From the NCBI RefSeq assembly GCF_019264345.1, contig NZ_JAHVAO010000001.1, positions 2,170,001-2,234,000 of the forward strand: a stretch of 64,000 nt of DNA. Reading direction: 5' to 3'. Both the position numbers and the translations under genes were made by a program. This document shows, in pieces, positions 18,587 to 28,226 of the stretch; positions within the stretch are counted from its first letter, which is position 1, and every line of letters starts with the position of its first letter. The stretch is from Marinobacter arenosus (GTDB taxonomy: Bacteria > Pseudomonadota > Gammaproteobacteria > Pseudomonadales > Oleiphilaceae). The notes below the pieces were generated by a model. It saw only the letters and a program-made list of their open reading frames with translations. It searched no databases and was not told the DNA's origin.

Positions 18587-19902
18587 AACAGATCCTCCCT
18601 CTGTAATTGGCGCAAGTGTTGGTCGTAAGCCTGGTCGAACACCTCCTGAAAGAGACGTTCAAAGCCCTGCTGACGACTGGATTTCAGTTCACGGTAGTAG
18701 TTCTGATACATGTCCCAGGCCCAGCGGCCCTCATCTTCACTCTGTCCCAGCCCTCGACGATATCCGTGGAAGCGGCGCAGCAGGGCATCCGGCGAGAATG
18801 CGTGCAGAATTGCGGCGAGGGCCTCACGGATGGCCGATTGGGTCGCCAACTGGTGGTGGTTAAGACTTTCCAGACTCTCTCTAATGGCGGCTGGCGCTGA
18901 CAGGTGTACCGGGCTGCGCTGACTGGCAAACAGGGTTTGTACCGTGTCCTGGTAATCGGCACCCAACCGCAGCGGATTATCTTCGATCGGCTGGAGCCTG
19001 GTACGGAGGGCCTGATGGCGACTGTCTTCACATTGATGCAAAGCAAGCAGCCCCTCGACCGTGGCTTTGAGTGTTTGCCCTGCCTCCTCCATGAATAGCT
19101 GCATTTCGTCGCTGCTAACGAACTCCAGCTCCGTTTCCATGCCCCGCATCAGCGGTGCACCGCTGATGTGTTTTCGACTCGTATCGGAATTCCTGTGATA
19201 ACCAGCAACAGATCGTGAGTCTGGCATTCTATCTCTCCCTGATGTTCTGATCGGAAGCCCCATCGCAACGTCGCGGTTTTCCCGATATTCATCCGTTACT
19301 GCAGCAGCACCCGCCACCCACGTGGGGTCATCAGCCATAAGCGACAATTCCGTCCCCTGCTCTCCCGCGAGTTCCCTTCGCCAGGGATTCAGCGGATCGT
19401 TGGTGTCATCCATTCCAATGGCCGGGTCAAGGCCTTCCAGCGGCTCTTTCCCTTCCACGGCCGCTTCCTTCTCATGAACAGACACTTTGTCTGGTTCGAC
19501 AACGTCACCATTGACCAGCTGATCATGCTCGGGCTCAGGATCTGCCCCGTGATGTGACCTATCTCCGGCGGCCAGTTCCGCACGAAGGTGATACCGGCCA
19601 ACCTTCACCGTATCACCATGTTCCAGGCGTGCCCGTCGGCCCCGACCAAGCGGTTGACTGGAGCTGTTGATAAACGTCCGACCGCTGCGATCGATCAGGC
19701 AAAAGCCCCCATCCATAAAGCGAATCTCGGCATGGCCAGCCACCACTCCGGTACGATGAGGCGAGAGTTGCCAGGTGTCGTTGGCTGCGGTACCGATTGA
19801 GCCACCACTGACGTCGAAGCAATGCTCAATGATCGCTCCACTCCCCGTTTCCGCCGGATTCGTGAGTGTCAACTTCAGAAGCATTGACGGGCGAGTGTTC
19901 AT
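18583..19902 (-). CDS. tagH: FHA-domain T6SS protein TagH/Fha
   Basis: 439 residues. An FHA phosphothreonine-binding fold lies in the first ~110 residues (FDVSGGSIGTAANDTWQL, HAEIRFMDGGFCLIDRSGR, then FINSSSQPLGRGRRARLEHG). An acidic, variable middle leads to a C-terminal TagH/ImpI-type helical domain (FMEEAGQTLKATVEGLLALH; LRLGADYQDTVQTLFASQR). Fha proteins recruit or regulate baseplate assembly, in some systems through threonine phosphorylation by PpkA; no ppkA/pppA pair is present in this cluster, so control is probably of the V. cholerae type (inference). It ends with a 4-bp overlap with tssJ. Confidence 0.9.
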   Translation of the reverse strand: MNTRPSMLLKLTLTNPAETGSGAIIEHCFDVSGGSIGTAANDTWQLSPHRTGVVAGHAEIRFMDGGFCLIDRSGRTFINSSSQPLGRGRRARLEHGDTVKVGRYHLRAELAAGDRSHHGADPEPEHDQLVNGDVVEPDKVSVHEKEAAVEGKEPLEGLDPAIGMDDTNDPLNPWRRELAGEQGTELSLMADDPTWVAGAAAVTDEYRENRDVAMGLPIRTSGRDRMPDSRSVAGYHRNSDTSRKHISGAPLMRGMETELEFVSSDEMQLFMEEAGQTLKATVEGLLALHQCEDSRHQALRTRLQPIEDNPLRLGADYQDTVQTLFASQRSPVHLSAPAAIRESLESLNHHQLATQSAIREALAAILHAFSPDALLRRFHGYRRGLGQSEDEGRWAWDMYQNYYRELKSSRQQGFERLFQEVFDQAYDQHLRQLQREDLL

Positions 19903-19926
19903 ACCTGATTCCTTGTTAAACCGGCA

Positions 19927-20943
19927 TCACCGGCGTATCTGAATTCTTACCGCAGGGCGCCTGCGGGCCTTTTCCGGAGTCACGAAGGAATTCCAGCCAA
20001 GTCGAACCTCATTGCCCAACTCGATGGCCCGAACATCCTGAGGTCGCATCTGCAACTCGAGGTCGTAGGCAAGCTGCTCCCGAGTGGCGAACTCGACGAG
20101 TTTTACGAGGCGCTCGTGCTCACAGCCATTGGGCAGAAAGTCAGCGAAACGTTCACGGCTCAGGTTACGGATACGAAGAATGAACTTGCCGCTGCGGTCC
20201 CGCACACGATCACCGACGAGCGTATTGCTGCCCAGCACGGCATTGGCTTTCCCCAACTGCGTCTGCTGGTCTTGGGCAATGGCGACCCTGCGAAGCACCC
20301 ACTGCTCAATGCTGACATCGTCCAGATCAAAGCAATGGGCCACCATGCCGCTGACAACCTCCGGTGAACGACTACGCCCTGCCATCAGCCCGGCATAGGC
20401 GAGCATTTTCGACCAGTTCAGCGGTGTCGCATTCCTCAATCGGCTGTCGCCGAGCCCAACCAGGGAAAAAATCAGGTCCGAAAAACCGTCTGACGCACCG
20501 GGCTGAAAACGAACGTAATAGCGGTACTTTCGCCAACTGCGATGAAACAGCGTCACCAGACGATGATTGAAGAAATCCAGAAAGTGACGACGTACCCCCA
20601 GGCTCTGACCGGCCTCCCAGGCCAGATCTTCCAGGTAGTACCCCGGCAGCGGCGATTGCGAACCGTGCAGCCCCAGAAAGCTGACTTCCATCTGATAAGG
20701 CGCATGTTCGTGCTCCGGCGACAGCGCCGACACGACATCGCTGCCCGGAAAACCCAGGCCTGCGGAAGCGGAAAATCGAATGCGCTCCTGGCGGGGCTGG
20801 TCAGTTCCGTCTCGCTCGAGATCGTCGCCATGATGCCGGTGAATCAGGTCCACCAGCTGAAAAAAACTGTAGCGTCGCGCATTGCCCAGAACGGGTTGCA
20901 GCTCGGCTACATCAGCGGCTGCTGACCTTGCTGTAACGTCCAT
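19927..20943 (-). CDS. tssG: T6SS baseplate protein TssG (VasB)
   Basis: 338 residues. The family N-terminal pattern is clear: ARRYSFFQLVDLIHRHHGDD, then RIRFSASAGLGFPGSDV and a GLHGSQSPLPGYYLEDL motif characteristic of TssG. It forms the baseplate wedge with TssE, TssF and TssK. The start overlaps the end of tssF by 37 bp, implying tight translational coupling in the expected stoichiometric pair. Confidence 0.95.
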   Translation of the reverse strand: MDVTARSAAADVAELQPVLGNARRYSFFQLVDLIHRHHGDDLERDGTDQPRQERIRFSASAGLGFPGSDVVSALSPEHEHAPYQMEVSFLGLHGSQSPLPGYYLEDLAWEAGQSLGVRRHFLDFFNHRLVTLFHRSWRKYRYYVRFQPGASDGFSDLIFSLVGLGDSRLRNATPLNWSKMLAYAGLMAGRSRSPEVVSGMVAHCFDLDDVSIEQWVLRRVAIAQDQQTQLGKANAVLGSNTLVGDRVRDRSGKFILRIRNLSRERFADFLPNGCEHERLVKLVEFATREQLAYDLELQMRPQDVRAIELGNEVRLGWNSFVTPEKARRRPAVRIQIRR

Positions 20944-22688
20944 GTGTACCGTTCCTGATTGTCGACGTTCACCACATCCAGTTGGTGAAACGCGTTAATG
21001 CTCGCGTACAGCGCAAAAAACTGGCTCAGCACCGTGCCGAACAGGAAAAGGTCGCCCTCTGAGGCAAACCCACTCTGATCAAGGTCCAGCACTGACCGAA
21101 TGCCCCGAACCGGTAATCCTCGCACCATGCGGTCTACCGGCGTGGTTTCAATTTGTCGGATACCCGCAAGCCGTTGCTGGGACACCCTTTGGGCCTGTCG
21201 ATCAACCAATGCCCTGAAGTCGTACACTCGTAACACCGTACGCAGCGCATCAACATCGAGCATGGACAGATAATTGAGCGACAGATTTGAAATCAGGGTC
21301 CACAGGAGACTGCCATCCAGCGTCGGGCGCAGCGTTGCCGTCGGCCGGGTGATATTGCTGAACGAAGCAAATGCCGGTGAACTCTCCGTGGCCATGCAAA
21401 CCTCGCCAACCGCCAATTGCTGGGGCAGTTGGCGGTTGGTACACGTCAGGGTCAGCGACACTGCCTCCTGACGATTCAGGCACTCAGACTCATCACCACG
21501 CACGAATGAGAGGTAATGATCGAAGCCGTCTCCCCGAACACTCTCGCGAGCCCGCATCCGGTAATACAGGGCGGTCCGCCGACGATCGCGTTCCACCTCA
21601 TGCTGAAAGCTCTCGAAGGGCGTATAGATGCGAGGTTCACCTCGTCCGGACCGACCTTCCAGCCAGCCCTCTACCTGCTCAATACTGAAGACCTCATAGT
21701 GGTCCGGCGAACGGCCCGAGGGCGAGATGCGGTACTCGGTCTGACGCCCACTCAAGTCGACCGGTTCACCTTCGTGGCTGAAGAGATTGACAGCGGGCGT
21801 GCAGTACAGCTGAAGACTTTCGGTTCGGACGCTGGTGTCGGGTGGCAGTATCCGATTGAAATGAAAACGCAGGCTGATTTCGTCCGCCTGAACCGATGGC
21901 AAACGGGCCTGAAGGCCCCGAACATCCACAAAATGGAAGGCTTCCGGAAAACTCAGGTACTCCTGCAGTATCCGATATCCCGGATAGGCGTTTTTCGGGT
22001 AGGGAAGCAACGCCTCTTCGGAGCCGAATCCCACTGGTTGAAGCAGCGATGCGGGAAGGTTGTAGATAGCATCTCCGACAACCAGTTCCATTCGCTTAAG
22101 ATAGTGATTAAGCCAAAGGTACAGAGTTTCTGCGGAGTGTTTATCACCGCCCAGGTAAAAACGCAGAGTGCCCAGACCCAGTTCCGTCAGAGGCTGATCG
22201 GTGTGAAGCGCCAGATCCACGGTGACCGAAGACACTTCCCGAGAATGCTCCGCGTGCGCACCTGCAACGCTCATTGGAAACACATCCACCGGACGGCAGG
22301 TTCGAAACCGACATTGGGTCTGCCGCGCAGCGTCGCCCACTGGCCGACTCTTGATTTCGGTGTGGCGATGCACCCGCTGACGCTCACTGATTGCATGCAA
22401 CTGCGGATCAAATCGCATGATGGTGCAACTGGGCACCGGGCGAAGATAGTTTGGCCACAACATGTTCAGCAGGGAATGCGTGAGCTCGGGAAACTCGTCT
22501 TCAACCTTTTCTCGAAGCTTGCCCGTCAGGAACGCGAAGCCTTCCAACAGGCGCTCAACGTCCGGGTCAGTGCTCTGCTCCGAAAGAAATCGGGTCAGTT
22601 GAGGGTGCGCCTCCGCAAATTCTCGCCCCTGCAGCCGCAGGAAGGACAGCTCATCCCTGTAGAATCGGTTTAACTTCATAAAACTCAT
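20907..22688 (-). CDS. tssF: T6SS baseplate protein TssF (VasA)
   Basis: 593 residues. The N terminus reads RFYRDELSFLRLQGREFAEA and is followed by DPDVERLLEGFAFLTGKLRE and LLNMLWPNYLRPVPSC, which are hallmark TssF segments. Typical length. Two TssF and one TssG make the wedge arms of the baseplate. An alternative ATG three codons in (22679) is possible. It overlaps tssG downstream and is separated from tssE by about 60 bp. Confidence 0.96.
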   Translation of the reverse strand: MSFMKLNRFYRDELSFLRLQGREFAEAHPQLTRFLSEQSTDPDVERLLEGFAFLTGKLREKVEDEFPELTHSLLNMLWPNYLRPVPSCTIMRFDPQLHAISERQRVHRHTEIKSRPVGDAARQTQCRFRTCRPVDVFPMSVAGAHAEHSREVSSVTVDLALHTDQPLTELGLGTLRFYLGGDKHSAETLYLWLNHYLKRMELVVGDAIYNLPASLLQPVGFGSEEALLPYPKNAYPGYRILQEYLSFPEAFHFVDVRGLQARLPSVQADEISLRFHFNRILPPDTSVRTESLQLYCTPAVNLFSHEGEPVDLSGRQTEYRISPSGRSPDHYEVFSIEQVEGWLEGRSGRGEPRIYTPFESFQHEVERDRRRTALYYRMRARESVRGDGFDHYLSFVRGDESECLNRQEAVSLTLTCTNRQLPQQLAVGEVCMATESSPAFASFSNITRPTATLRPTLDGSLLWTLISNLSLNYLSMLDVDALRTVLRVYDFRALVDRQAQRVSQQRLAGIRQIETTPVDRMVRGLPVRGIRSVLDLDQSGFASEGDLFLFGTVLSQFFALYASINAFHQLDVVNVDNQERYTWTLQQGQQPLM

Positions 22689-22749
22689 ACACCAATGTCC
22701 GGCTAGAGGCAGCGCAGGGATTTATCCCCACCCCTCTTTTCCATGCCGG

Positions 22750-23181
22750 TTAAACCACGCGGTAATACCGCTTGTCATCCAATAACAGATCGATGGTCGT
22801 TTTATCGTCCGCGGAATCCGTTCTCAGATAGACCGTCACCTGAAAACGCAACTGCAACGGGTCCTGTTGCTGCGGCAAAGGCACCACATCGACGCGCCGC
22901 ACCCTGGGCTCATAGTTCTCTATGCAGCGTCGAATAGCGCTCCGGATCTGGATATTGAGGTCATGGGTCCCAAGGGTGGCATCGTTGAAATCCAGCAAGC
23001 CGAGGTCCGGTGCACTTGCGCTATTGCCGGGATGCGCATTGAGCAATCGAACCAGATGGCGCTTGATAGACTCCAGCACATGGCTGTGCTCGCCAATGTC
23101 TTGCCCTGAGGGTTCGGCAGCCTGCTCCAGTCGTTCGAACAAGCTGCCGCCCATACCCTGGAGAGCGTCGTAAGGACTCAT
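22750..23181 (-). CDS. tssE: T6SS baseplate protein TssE (gp25-like)
   Basis: 143 residues with the gp25/lysozyme-like wedge fold: SLFERLEQA at the N terminus, SIKRHLVRLLNAHPGNS, then GLLDFND, and the EPRVRRVDVVPL motif typical of gp25 proteins. It links the baseplate to the first sheath ring. The ATG abuts the stop of tssC directly. Confidence 0.94.
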   Translation of the reverse strand: MSPYDALQGMGGSLFERLEQAAEPSGQDIGEHSHVLESIKRHLVRLLNAHPGNSASAPDLGLLDFNDATLGTHDLNIQIRSAIRRCIENYEPRVRRVDVVPLPQQQDPLQLRFQVTVYLRTDSADDKTTIDLLLDDKRYYRVV

Positions 23182-24663
23182 TTAGTCCTTGTCCAGGCGG
23201 CCCACGAGGGACAACTCGAAGTTCGCTCCCATGTACTTGAAATGGGGGCGAACCGCGAGGGAAACCTGATACCAGCCGGGGTCACCCTCAACGTCAGATA
23301 CCGTCACCTGAGCCGCACGCAGTGGACGGCGGCTGCGAACGTCCGCCGGCGGATTTTCCTGATCGGCAACATACTGGCGAATCCAGGTGTTCAGCTCTCG
23401 CTCCAGATCCTGACGTTCCTTCCAGGAGCCGATCTGTTCTCGCTGAAGTACCTTGATGTAATGCGCAAGCCGGTTGACGATCATCATGTAGGGAAGCTGG
23501 GTACCCAGCTTGTAATTGGTCTCAGCTTCCTTGCCTTCCTTCGTGTTAGGGAACTGCTTCGGCTTCTGCACCGAGTTTGCAGAGAAGAAGGCAGCATTGT
23601 CGCTGCCCTTCCGCATGGTGAGAGCGATGAACCCTTCGTCCGCCATTTCGTACTCACGCCGGTCGGTGATCAACACCTCTGTGGGAATCTTGGATTCAAG
23701 CTGACCAAAGGATTCAAAAAGGTGTACAGGCAGGTCTTCCACCGAGCCTCCGCTTTGCGGGCCGATAATATTCGGGCACCAACGATACTTGGCAAAACTT
23801 TCGGTCAGGCGGGTGGCCAGCAGATAAGCTGTGTTGCCCCACAGGTAATGCTCATGGTCAGCGGATACATCCTCCTTGTAATTAAAGCTGCGCACCGGAT
23901 TCTCCGTCGGATCGTAGGGAACCCTCAACAGGAACCGGGGCGAGGTCAAACCAAGGTACCGGGCGTCCTCAGACTCCCGCAGTGAACGCCATTTGGCGTA
24001 TTTCGGGCCCTCGAATACGGCCTTCAATTCCTTGATTGCCGGCAACTCCTGGTAGCTGTCAACGCCGAAGAAAGACGGGGCCACGGAAGACAGGAACGGC
24101 GCATGAGCCATCGCCCCAACCGAAGAAACGTACTGCAAAAGCTTCATGTCCGGTGTGGAGGGCGTGAAGGCGTAGTTTCCGATAACGGCTCCGACGGGCT
24201 CCCCACCGAACTGACCATACTCGGTGGCGTAAATGTGCTTGTAGAAGCCCGTCTGAGTGACATCCGGGGCGAACTCGAAATCCTCGAGAAGCTCGGCTTT
24301 GGTAACATGCAGGATGTCCACCTTGATGTTTTCGCGGAAATCGGTGCGGTCCACCATGAGCTTCAGGCCACGCCAGGAGGATTCCAGCTCCTGTAGTTGT
24401 GGCGCGTGCAGAATCTCATCCATCTGAGCGCTGATCTTGCGATCCAGCTCCACGACCATCTGGTCGACCAGAGCCTTGTTGACGGGCTGACCCTTCTCAT
24501 CACTTTTCAGCAAGTTGGAGATAAACGTAGCCACACCCTTTCGCGCCACATCGTAGCCTTCATCGGCAGGTGCCATCCGGCTATTTGCCATGACCTGATC
24601 CAGCAAGGACCCTTCTGAAACGGTTTCGGAGGCAGCAGATTGCTGCACAGCAGTATCAGACAT
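23182..24663 (-). CDS. tssC: T6SS contractile sheath large subunit TssC (VipB)
   Basis: 493 residues, the normal length. Signature segments include ELESSWRGLKLMVDRTDF, EFGGEPVGA-like ATEYGQFGGEPVGAVIGNY, LPRFLLRVPY-like LTSPRFLLRVPYDP and RLAHYIKVLQREQIGSW. With TssB it builds the sheath whose contraction drives the Hcp tube and VgrG spike. The N-terminal ~40 residues probably contain the ClpV-recognised helix region. It lies 63 bp downstream of tssB. Confidence 0.97.
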   Translation of the reverse strand: MSDTAVQQSAASETVSEGSLLDQVMANSRMAPADEGYDVARKGVATFISNLLKSDEKGQPVNKALVDQMVVELDRKISAQMDEILHAPQLQELESSWRGLKLMVDRTDFRENIKVDILHVTKAELLEDFEFAPDVTQTGFYKHIYATEYGQFGGEPVGAVIGNYAFTPSTPDMKLLQYVSSVGAMAHAPFLSSVAPSFFGVDSYQELPAIKELKAVFEGPKYAKWRSLRESEDARYLGLTSPRFLLRVPYDPTENPVRSFNYKEDVSADHEHYLWGNTAYLLATRLTESFAKYRWCPNIIGPQSGGSVEDLPVHLFESFGQLESKIPTEVLITDRREYEMADEGFIALTMRKGSDNAAFFSANSVQKPKQFPNTKEGKEAETNYKLGTQLPYMMIVNRLAHYIKVLQREQIGSWKERQDLERELNTWIRQYVADQENPPADVRSRRPLRAAQVTVSDVEGDPGWYQVSLAVRPHFKYMGANFELSLVGRLDKD

Positions 24664-24726
24664 ACCACATCCCTTTAGTACGTAATTGACATTCGAATTT
24701 TGAGCCGCGCTCCGGCGGCATTGGCG

Positions 24727-25218
24727 TTACTCGCCGGTGGCCAGTTCCAATTCAGCCAACAACTTCTCCCGGGCCTGCTCGTTGTCCAGCAGCTCCTGCA
24801 GTTTCGAGCGGAACGATGGCACGTTACCCAGGGGGCCTTTGAGGGCTACCAGGGCCTCACGCAGGTCAACCAGTTTCTGAAGTTCCGGAACCTGACGGGC
24901 AATGCTATCGGGGGAGAAGTCTTCGAGAGTCTGGATGTTGAGGTTCACCGGTAAGTCATCGGCGCTTTCATCCAGTTGATTGGAGACGGTGGTGGAGAGG
25001 CTCAGATCAGCTTCTTTCATGACAGAACGGAAGTTGTTCTTGTCGACTGAAATCGCCTTTCTATCTTCGATGGGGGTTTCTTCAGCATGCCCCTTGAAAT
25101 CACCAACGACGAACATTTTCAGCGGAAGCTCGGTTTCGGCCTGCTGATCCCCGGTGGCTGGAACATACTTGATATTGATGCGCTCTTTAGGCGCGACGGA
25201 ACCGTCTTTCGATGACAT
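24727..25218 (-). CDS. tssB: T6SS contractile sheath small subunit TssB (VipA)
   Basis: About 163 residues from the ATG at 25218 (MSSKDGSVAPKERINIKYVP), which has a GGGAG Shine-Dalgarno; an in-frame start 8 codons upstream is unsupported. Hallmarks are the N-terminal KERINIKYVPATGDQQAE, the ELPLKMFVVGDFKG strand and the acidic helical C terminus. It is the first gene of the T6SS operon, so the operon promoter must lie in the 885-bp space to the right. I could not find a convincing sigma-54 or sigma-70 motif there for this direction. Confidence 0.96.
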   Translation of the reverse strand: MSSKDGSVAPKERINIKYVPATGDQQAETELPLKMFVVGDFKGHAEETPIEDRKAISVDKNNFRSVMKEADLSLSTTVSNQLDESADDLPVNLNIQTLEDFSPDSIARQVPELQKLVDLREALVALKGPLGNVPSFRSKLQELLDNEQAREKLLAELELATGE

Positions 25219-26103
25219 GCGCTTGCTCCCTGTGCAAATCATTTACAGTTGTTCAATCCCTTGTACGCGCCCTCCTGGCACGCAACGCCCCGCAACTCTA
25301 CACAGGTCATCTGGCATTCTCAAGCAAAAACTGGCCGGGAATTCGTCAGAATGTGCACCCGGGCAAGGTTTGGCCGGGCTCTAACGGAGGTGACATAACC
25401 CCGAGAAATTTGGAGACTCCGGCAATGATCGGAAACGCCAGGCTTGGAGAAACTCAACCTTAAGTCAACTCCATTTGGCGCCTCCCTGCGGAGTCACAAG
25501 TCAGAGCTTTAAATCCTCCAGCGCAGAACGCTATTTTCGAATACTTGCATATCCACGAGAGCCCTTTTCCCTCAAACTGTCTGAGGCTTACTCATGTTCA
25601 CCCAGACCCTTCAATTTAGTTTGCGTGTAGCGATACGGATTACTTTGCGAGTCGTGTTTCTAGCAGATCAAAAAGTGAAGTTGTTACCTGACCAAAAAAT
25701 CAGTAGCAGGATGGCTAGCAGATCAATATTTAAACGTGACTGTTTACCGACCTTTTAAAGGGGGGGACTAGATACAAATTATAAGGAACTTCACCCAACC
25801 ATAGCTCTTTGCCAAAACTTCATAGTTGGCCTTGGCTCGATTACTGTTTGAGTTTTGTATCTTTGAACCGTTCTAATCTGGACTGGATCCCTATCCTCAG
25901 CGTAACCTCAAAGGTAAAACAACAAGAGAGTTATAATAGTCCCTACCGAACCGACTTAGGGCGACAGAAAGTGGATGAGACGGTCAAACTTGTCACACAA
26001 AGCATCCCGTGAACACTGCTCGAAAATCAACTAGCTTGTGATTTCGCCAATCAGGTCTAAGCCCTTAGGCAGAAAGGATCTCGCGCTATCTTTGAGGGGT
26101 AAC
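25219..26103. other. Long non-coding spacer at the T6SS/defence-island junction
   Basis: About 885 bp with no convincing gene, lying between the divergent tssB and the first island gene. The part next to tssB is GC-rich like the T6SS; from about 25500 onward the composition becomes visibly AT-rich, which marks the left border of the island. It must hold both divergent promoters. A 12-bp direct repeat lies at 25660 and 25715. Weak AT-rich -10-like words occur around 25770-25795 but no well-spaced -35/-10 pair is obvious. A possible 67-codon frame starting with TTG at 25809 has no ribosome binding site and is not called. Confidence 0.7.
25660..25726. repeat. 12-bp direct repeat CTAGCAGATCAA upstream of island operon
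   Basis: Two identical copies of CTAGCAGATCAA lie at 25660-25671 and 25715-25726, 55 bp start to start (about five helical turns). They sit in the AT-rich upstream region of the ATPase gene. They could be operator half-sites for a regulator encoded elsewhere, or remnants of an insertion; the sequence alone does not decide. Confidence 0.4.
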
Positions 26104-28221
26104 ATGGAACTCGAAAAAAAAAGAGAACTGCTTTTCCCAGAGGGACTCATCAATTGGTCCGGAGCCAAGAGAGGTGGTATTCGACAGCCTTTTCAGGAAG
26201 GGTCAGGCCGACCAGTTAAGGAGCAATTTACCACTCCGTTGGTCGAGAAACTTGCACATTGGGTTGATTCACTCACCGCTGGTGAAGCAGGTGTTCCAAC
26301 CGCCGTTCTTCTGGTTGGTGGCCCCGGTAACGGAAAAACTGATGCCGTCGAAGGGACTATTTCGAGATTCGACGATGCGATTAATGCGGGAGGAAAACTA
26401 CTTCAAAATTTCGCTGACCAATACAAGCGAGAAGTAGCAGCCCGCCCACCTCGAATGACAGAGGTTAAATTCGAAGGACTAAATAAAAATGTTGTTTCTA
26501 TAGAACCAACAATACGATTGGTTCAGGATGCTACAGAGAACGATCCTTCCTTGCCAGGAGAAACAGCGGAATCCCTGCTATTGAGAGAGCTTCGACAAAT
26601 ACACCGCGGCGAATACAAAGGGATCTACATCGGTTGCGTCAACCGTGGCATTCTAGCAAATACCTCATCTCTAGCCACCCGGAACGGGGACGATGAGATG
26701 GCTAGTTTCTTGGCAAAGATAATCTCGGCCGCGAGTGGTGGAGTAGAAGCCCCTGACTGCTGGCCACTTGAAGGAAGCAAGCTTGCCCTTTGGCCGATGG
26801 ACGTTGAATCCTTAGTCGCCCCTTCGCACGAAGAAGAACCTTATACCAGTGTTGCGCACCGCGTTTTAGACAAAGCACTTGCCAAGGAAAGTTGGACTCT
26901 CCCCTGCGAGAACAAAGCCGACTGCCCTTTTTGCCAAAATAGGGCACTACTCGAGAACAAAAAAGCCCGGGACAATCTAGTTCGTTTCCTTTTCCATTAT
27001 GAACTCGCATCTGGCAAAAGATGGACTTTTCGAGACCTTTACTCGCTTGTTTCATACCTGTTTATTGGAGATCCAGGCTCACTAGTAATAAATGGGAAGT
27101 ATTACAGGCCATGTGACTGGACCGCCAAGATGTTACAACTGGAAGCAAAGGGCCTCGGTAGCTTGGAGAGTGCGCGTGCTCGTTATCTGCTTACATCACG
27201 ACTTTATCATCACAGACTATTCCCCAATTGGCCTCGGTTGGCTACCGGTCAACACCACAAAGCATACACATCAGTTCTTGCAGGAAAAAAAATTCCTGAA
27301 CAGCTTAGCGAGCGAGCTCTAAATCTGGCGAAATTCCACTTTTCCACGCTCAAGACTCTTGCAGAAAACGAGCAAAACTCAATCAGCGAACTCCTATCAG
27401 GAGACTTCTCTACAAGCCTAGACCCGGCTCTCATCCATGGAGAGCGTGTGCTGTACACTGAGTCGAGGAAGGGGCAACCTGTGACTGTCAATTGGATTGA
27501 AGAGCATTTTAGCCTTTCGGTAAAGGATGGGCTAGAAGCTGTTTCCGAACGCCTGGCACCTAGCGAACGAAAGCTTTTAGCCCAGCTAGCGGAAGCTGAC
27601 GAGACACTGCAAGACCACTACCATCCGGCCAGATTTTCGAAACAAGCTAGACTTTTACAATCGTCTTTACGCCAGTTCGCGGCACGGTTAGTGAAGCGAA
27701 GCCTTGGTTTAAGGTTCGGAGTCTCGAAAGACGGGGAGCTGCTCAAGAAATACGCTCTCCTTTATCAAAGTGATGCCCAATATGAAGAGGTAGAGGATCT
27801 CGTCGAAAAACTCGTCAACGAAGACCGACGCTCCTTTAAGATCCCGCTATCAACTACTTTCGGTCAGCCTGTCGCCCATCGTGATCGAGACGTATCACTC
27901 CGAGTAAGAAACGTTAGTACCTCTATGCACATGGATTCTGGCAACTCCTCGAAACCCGCCGCACGATCCCCGTTTATACGAGTTCATAACAGGTATGTAC
28001 CCGTCACCTTTGCTTTATACAAGGCCCTGAAAGAAATAGAGGAAGGCCTGAACCCCGCCTCTTTACCACAGGAAGTCTTCGCATTGATCGACGAAGTGAA
28101 ATCTGTTACCGCTGGACAAGTGGCCAGAGACAAGGATTTCGTGAGAGACAACGTTGACCTTACCATCGGACGGGAAAGCTACATGCTGAAAGTAGGCAAA
28201 ACCGTTCGGTTTAGGAAGTAA
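26104..28221 (+). CDS. Island gene A: P-loop ATPase with a cysteine cluster (DptF-like role suspected)
   Basis: About 705 residues from the ATG at 26104, preferred because GAGGGG lies just upstream; the frame is open from a GTG at 26038. Walker A GGPGNGKTD covers residues 72-80 inside a strand context typical of AAA/STAND-type P-loops. A later strand reads YIGCVNRGILANTSSLATR, which resembles a sensor/Asn-Arg element. Three cysteines at 268, 274 and 277 (C-x5-C-x2-C) may form part of a metal site. The C-terminal half is helical and ends in a basic strand (YMLKVGKTVRFRK). It is the first gene of a three-gene operon, 5 bp before gene B. Size, P-loop and position recall DptF/DndF of phosphorothioation-dependent restriction, but this is an architectural comparison; no alignment was possible. 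Other options are a BREX- or MADS-like ATPase. Confidence 0.75.
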   Translation: MELEKKRELLFPEGLINWSGAKRGGIRQPFQEGSGRPVKEQFTTPLVEKLAHWVDSLTAGEAGVPTAVLLVGGPGNGKTDAVEGTISRFDDAINAGGKLLQNFADQYKREVAARPPRMTEVKFEGLNKNVVSIEPTIRLVQDATENDPSLPGETAESLLLRELRQIHRGEYKGIYIGCVNRGILANTSSLATRNGDDEMASFLAKIISAASGGVEAPDCWPLEGSKLALWPMDVESLVAPSHEEEPYTSVAHRVLDKALAKESWTLPCENKADCPFCQNRALLENKKARDNLVRFLFHYELASGKRWTFRDLYSLVSYLFIGDPGSLVINGKYYRPCDWTAKMLQLEAKGLGSLESARARYLLTSRLYHHRLFPNWPRLATGQHHKAYTSVLAGKKIPEQLSERALNLAKFHFSTLKTLAENEQNSISELLSGDFSTSLDPALIHGERVLYTESRKGQPVTVNWIEEHFSLSVKDGLEAVSERLAPSERKLLAQLAEADETLQDHYHPARFSKQARLLQSSLRQFAARLVKRSLGLRFGVSKDGELLKKYALLYQSDAQYEEVEDLVEKLVNEDRRSFKIPLSTTFGQPVAHRDRDVSLRVRNVSTSMHMDSGNSSKPAARSPFIRVHNRYVPVTFALYKALKEIEEGLNPASLPQEVFALIDEVKSVTAGQVARDKDFVRDNVDLTIGRESYMLKVGKTVRFRK

Positions 28222-28226
28222 ACCTC

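Noticed and set aside
21516..22673. Plus-strand open frame of about 385 codons opposite tssF
   Set aside because: Antisense shadow of a conserved baseplate gene.
25280..25380. Sigma-54 (-24/-12) promoter for the T6SS operon
   Set aside because: Two GG...GC pairs on the minus strand have a spacing of 9 instead of the required 10 bases and weak flanks, so no site is called.
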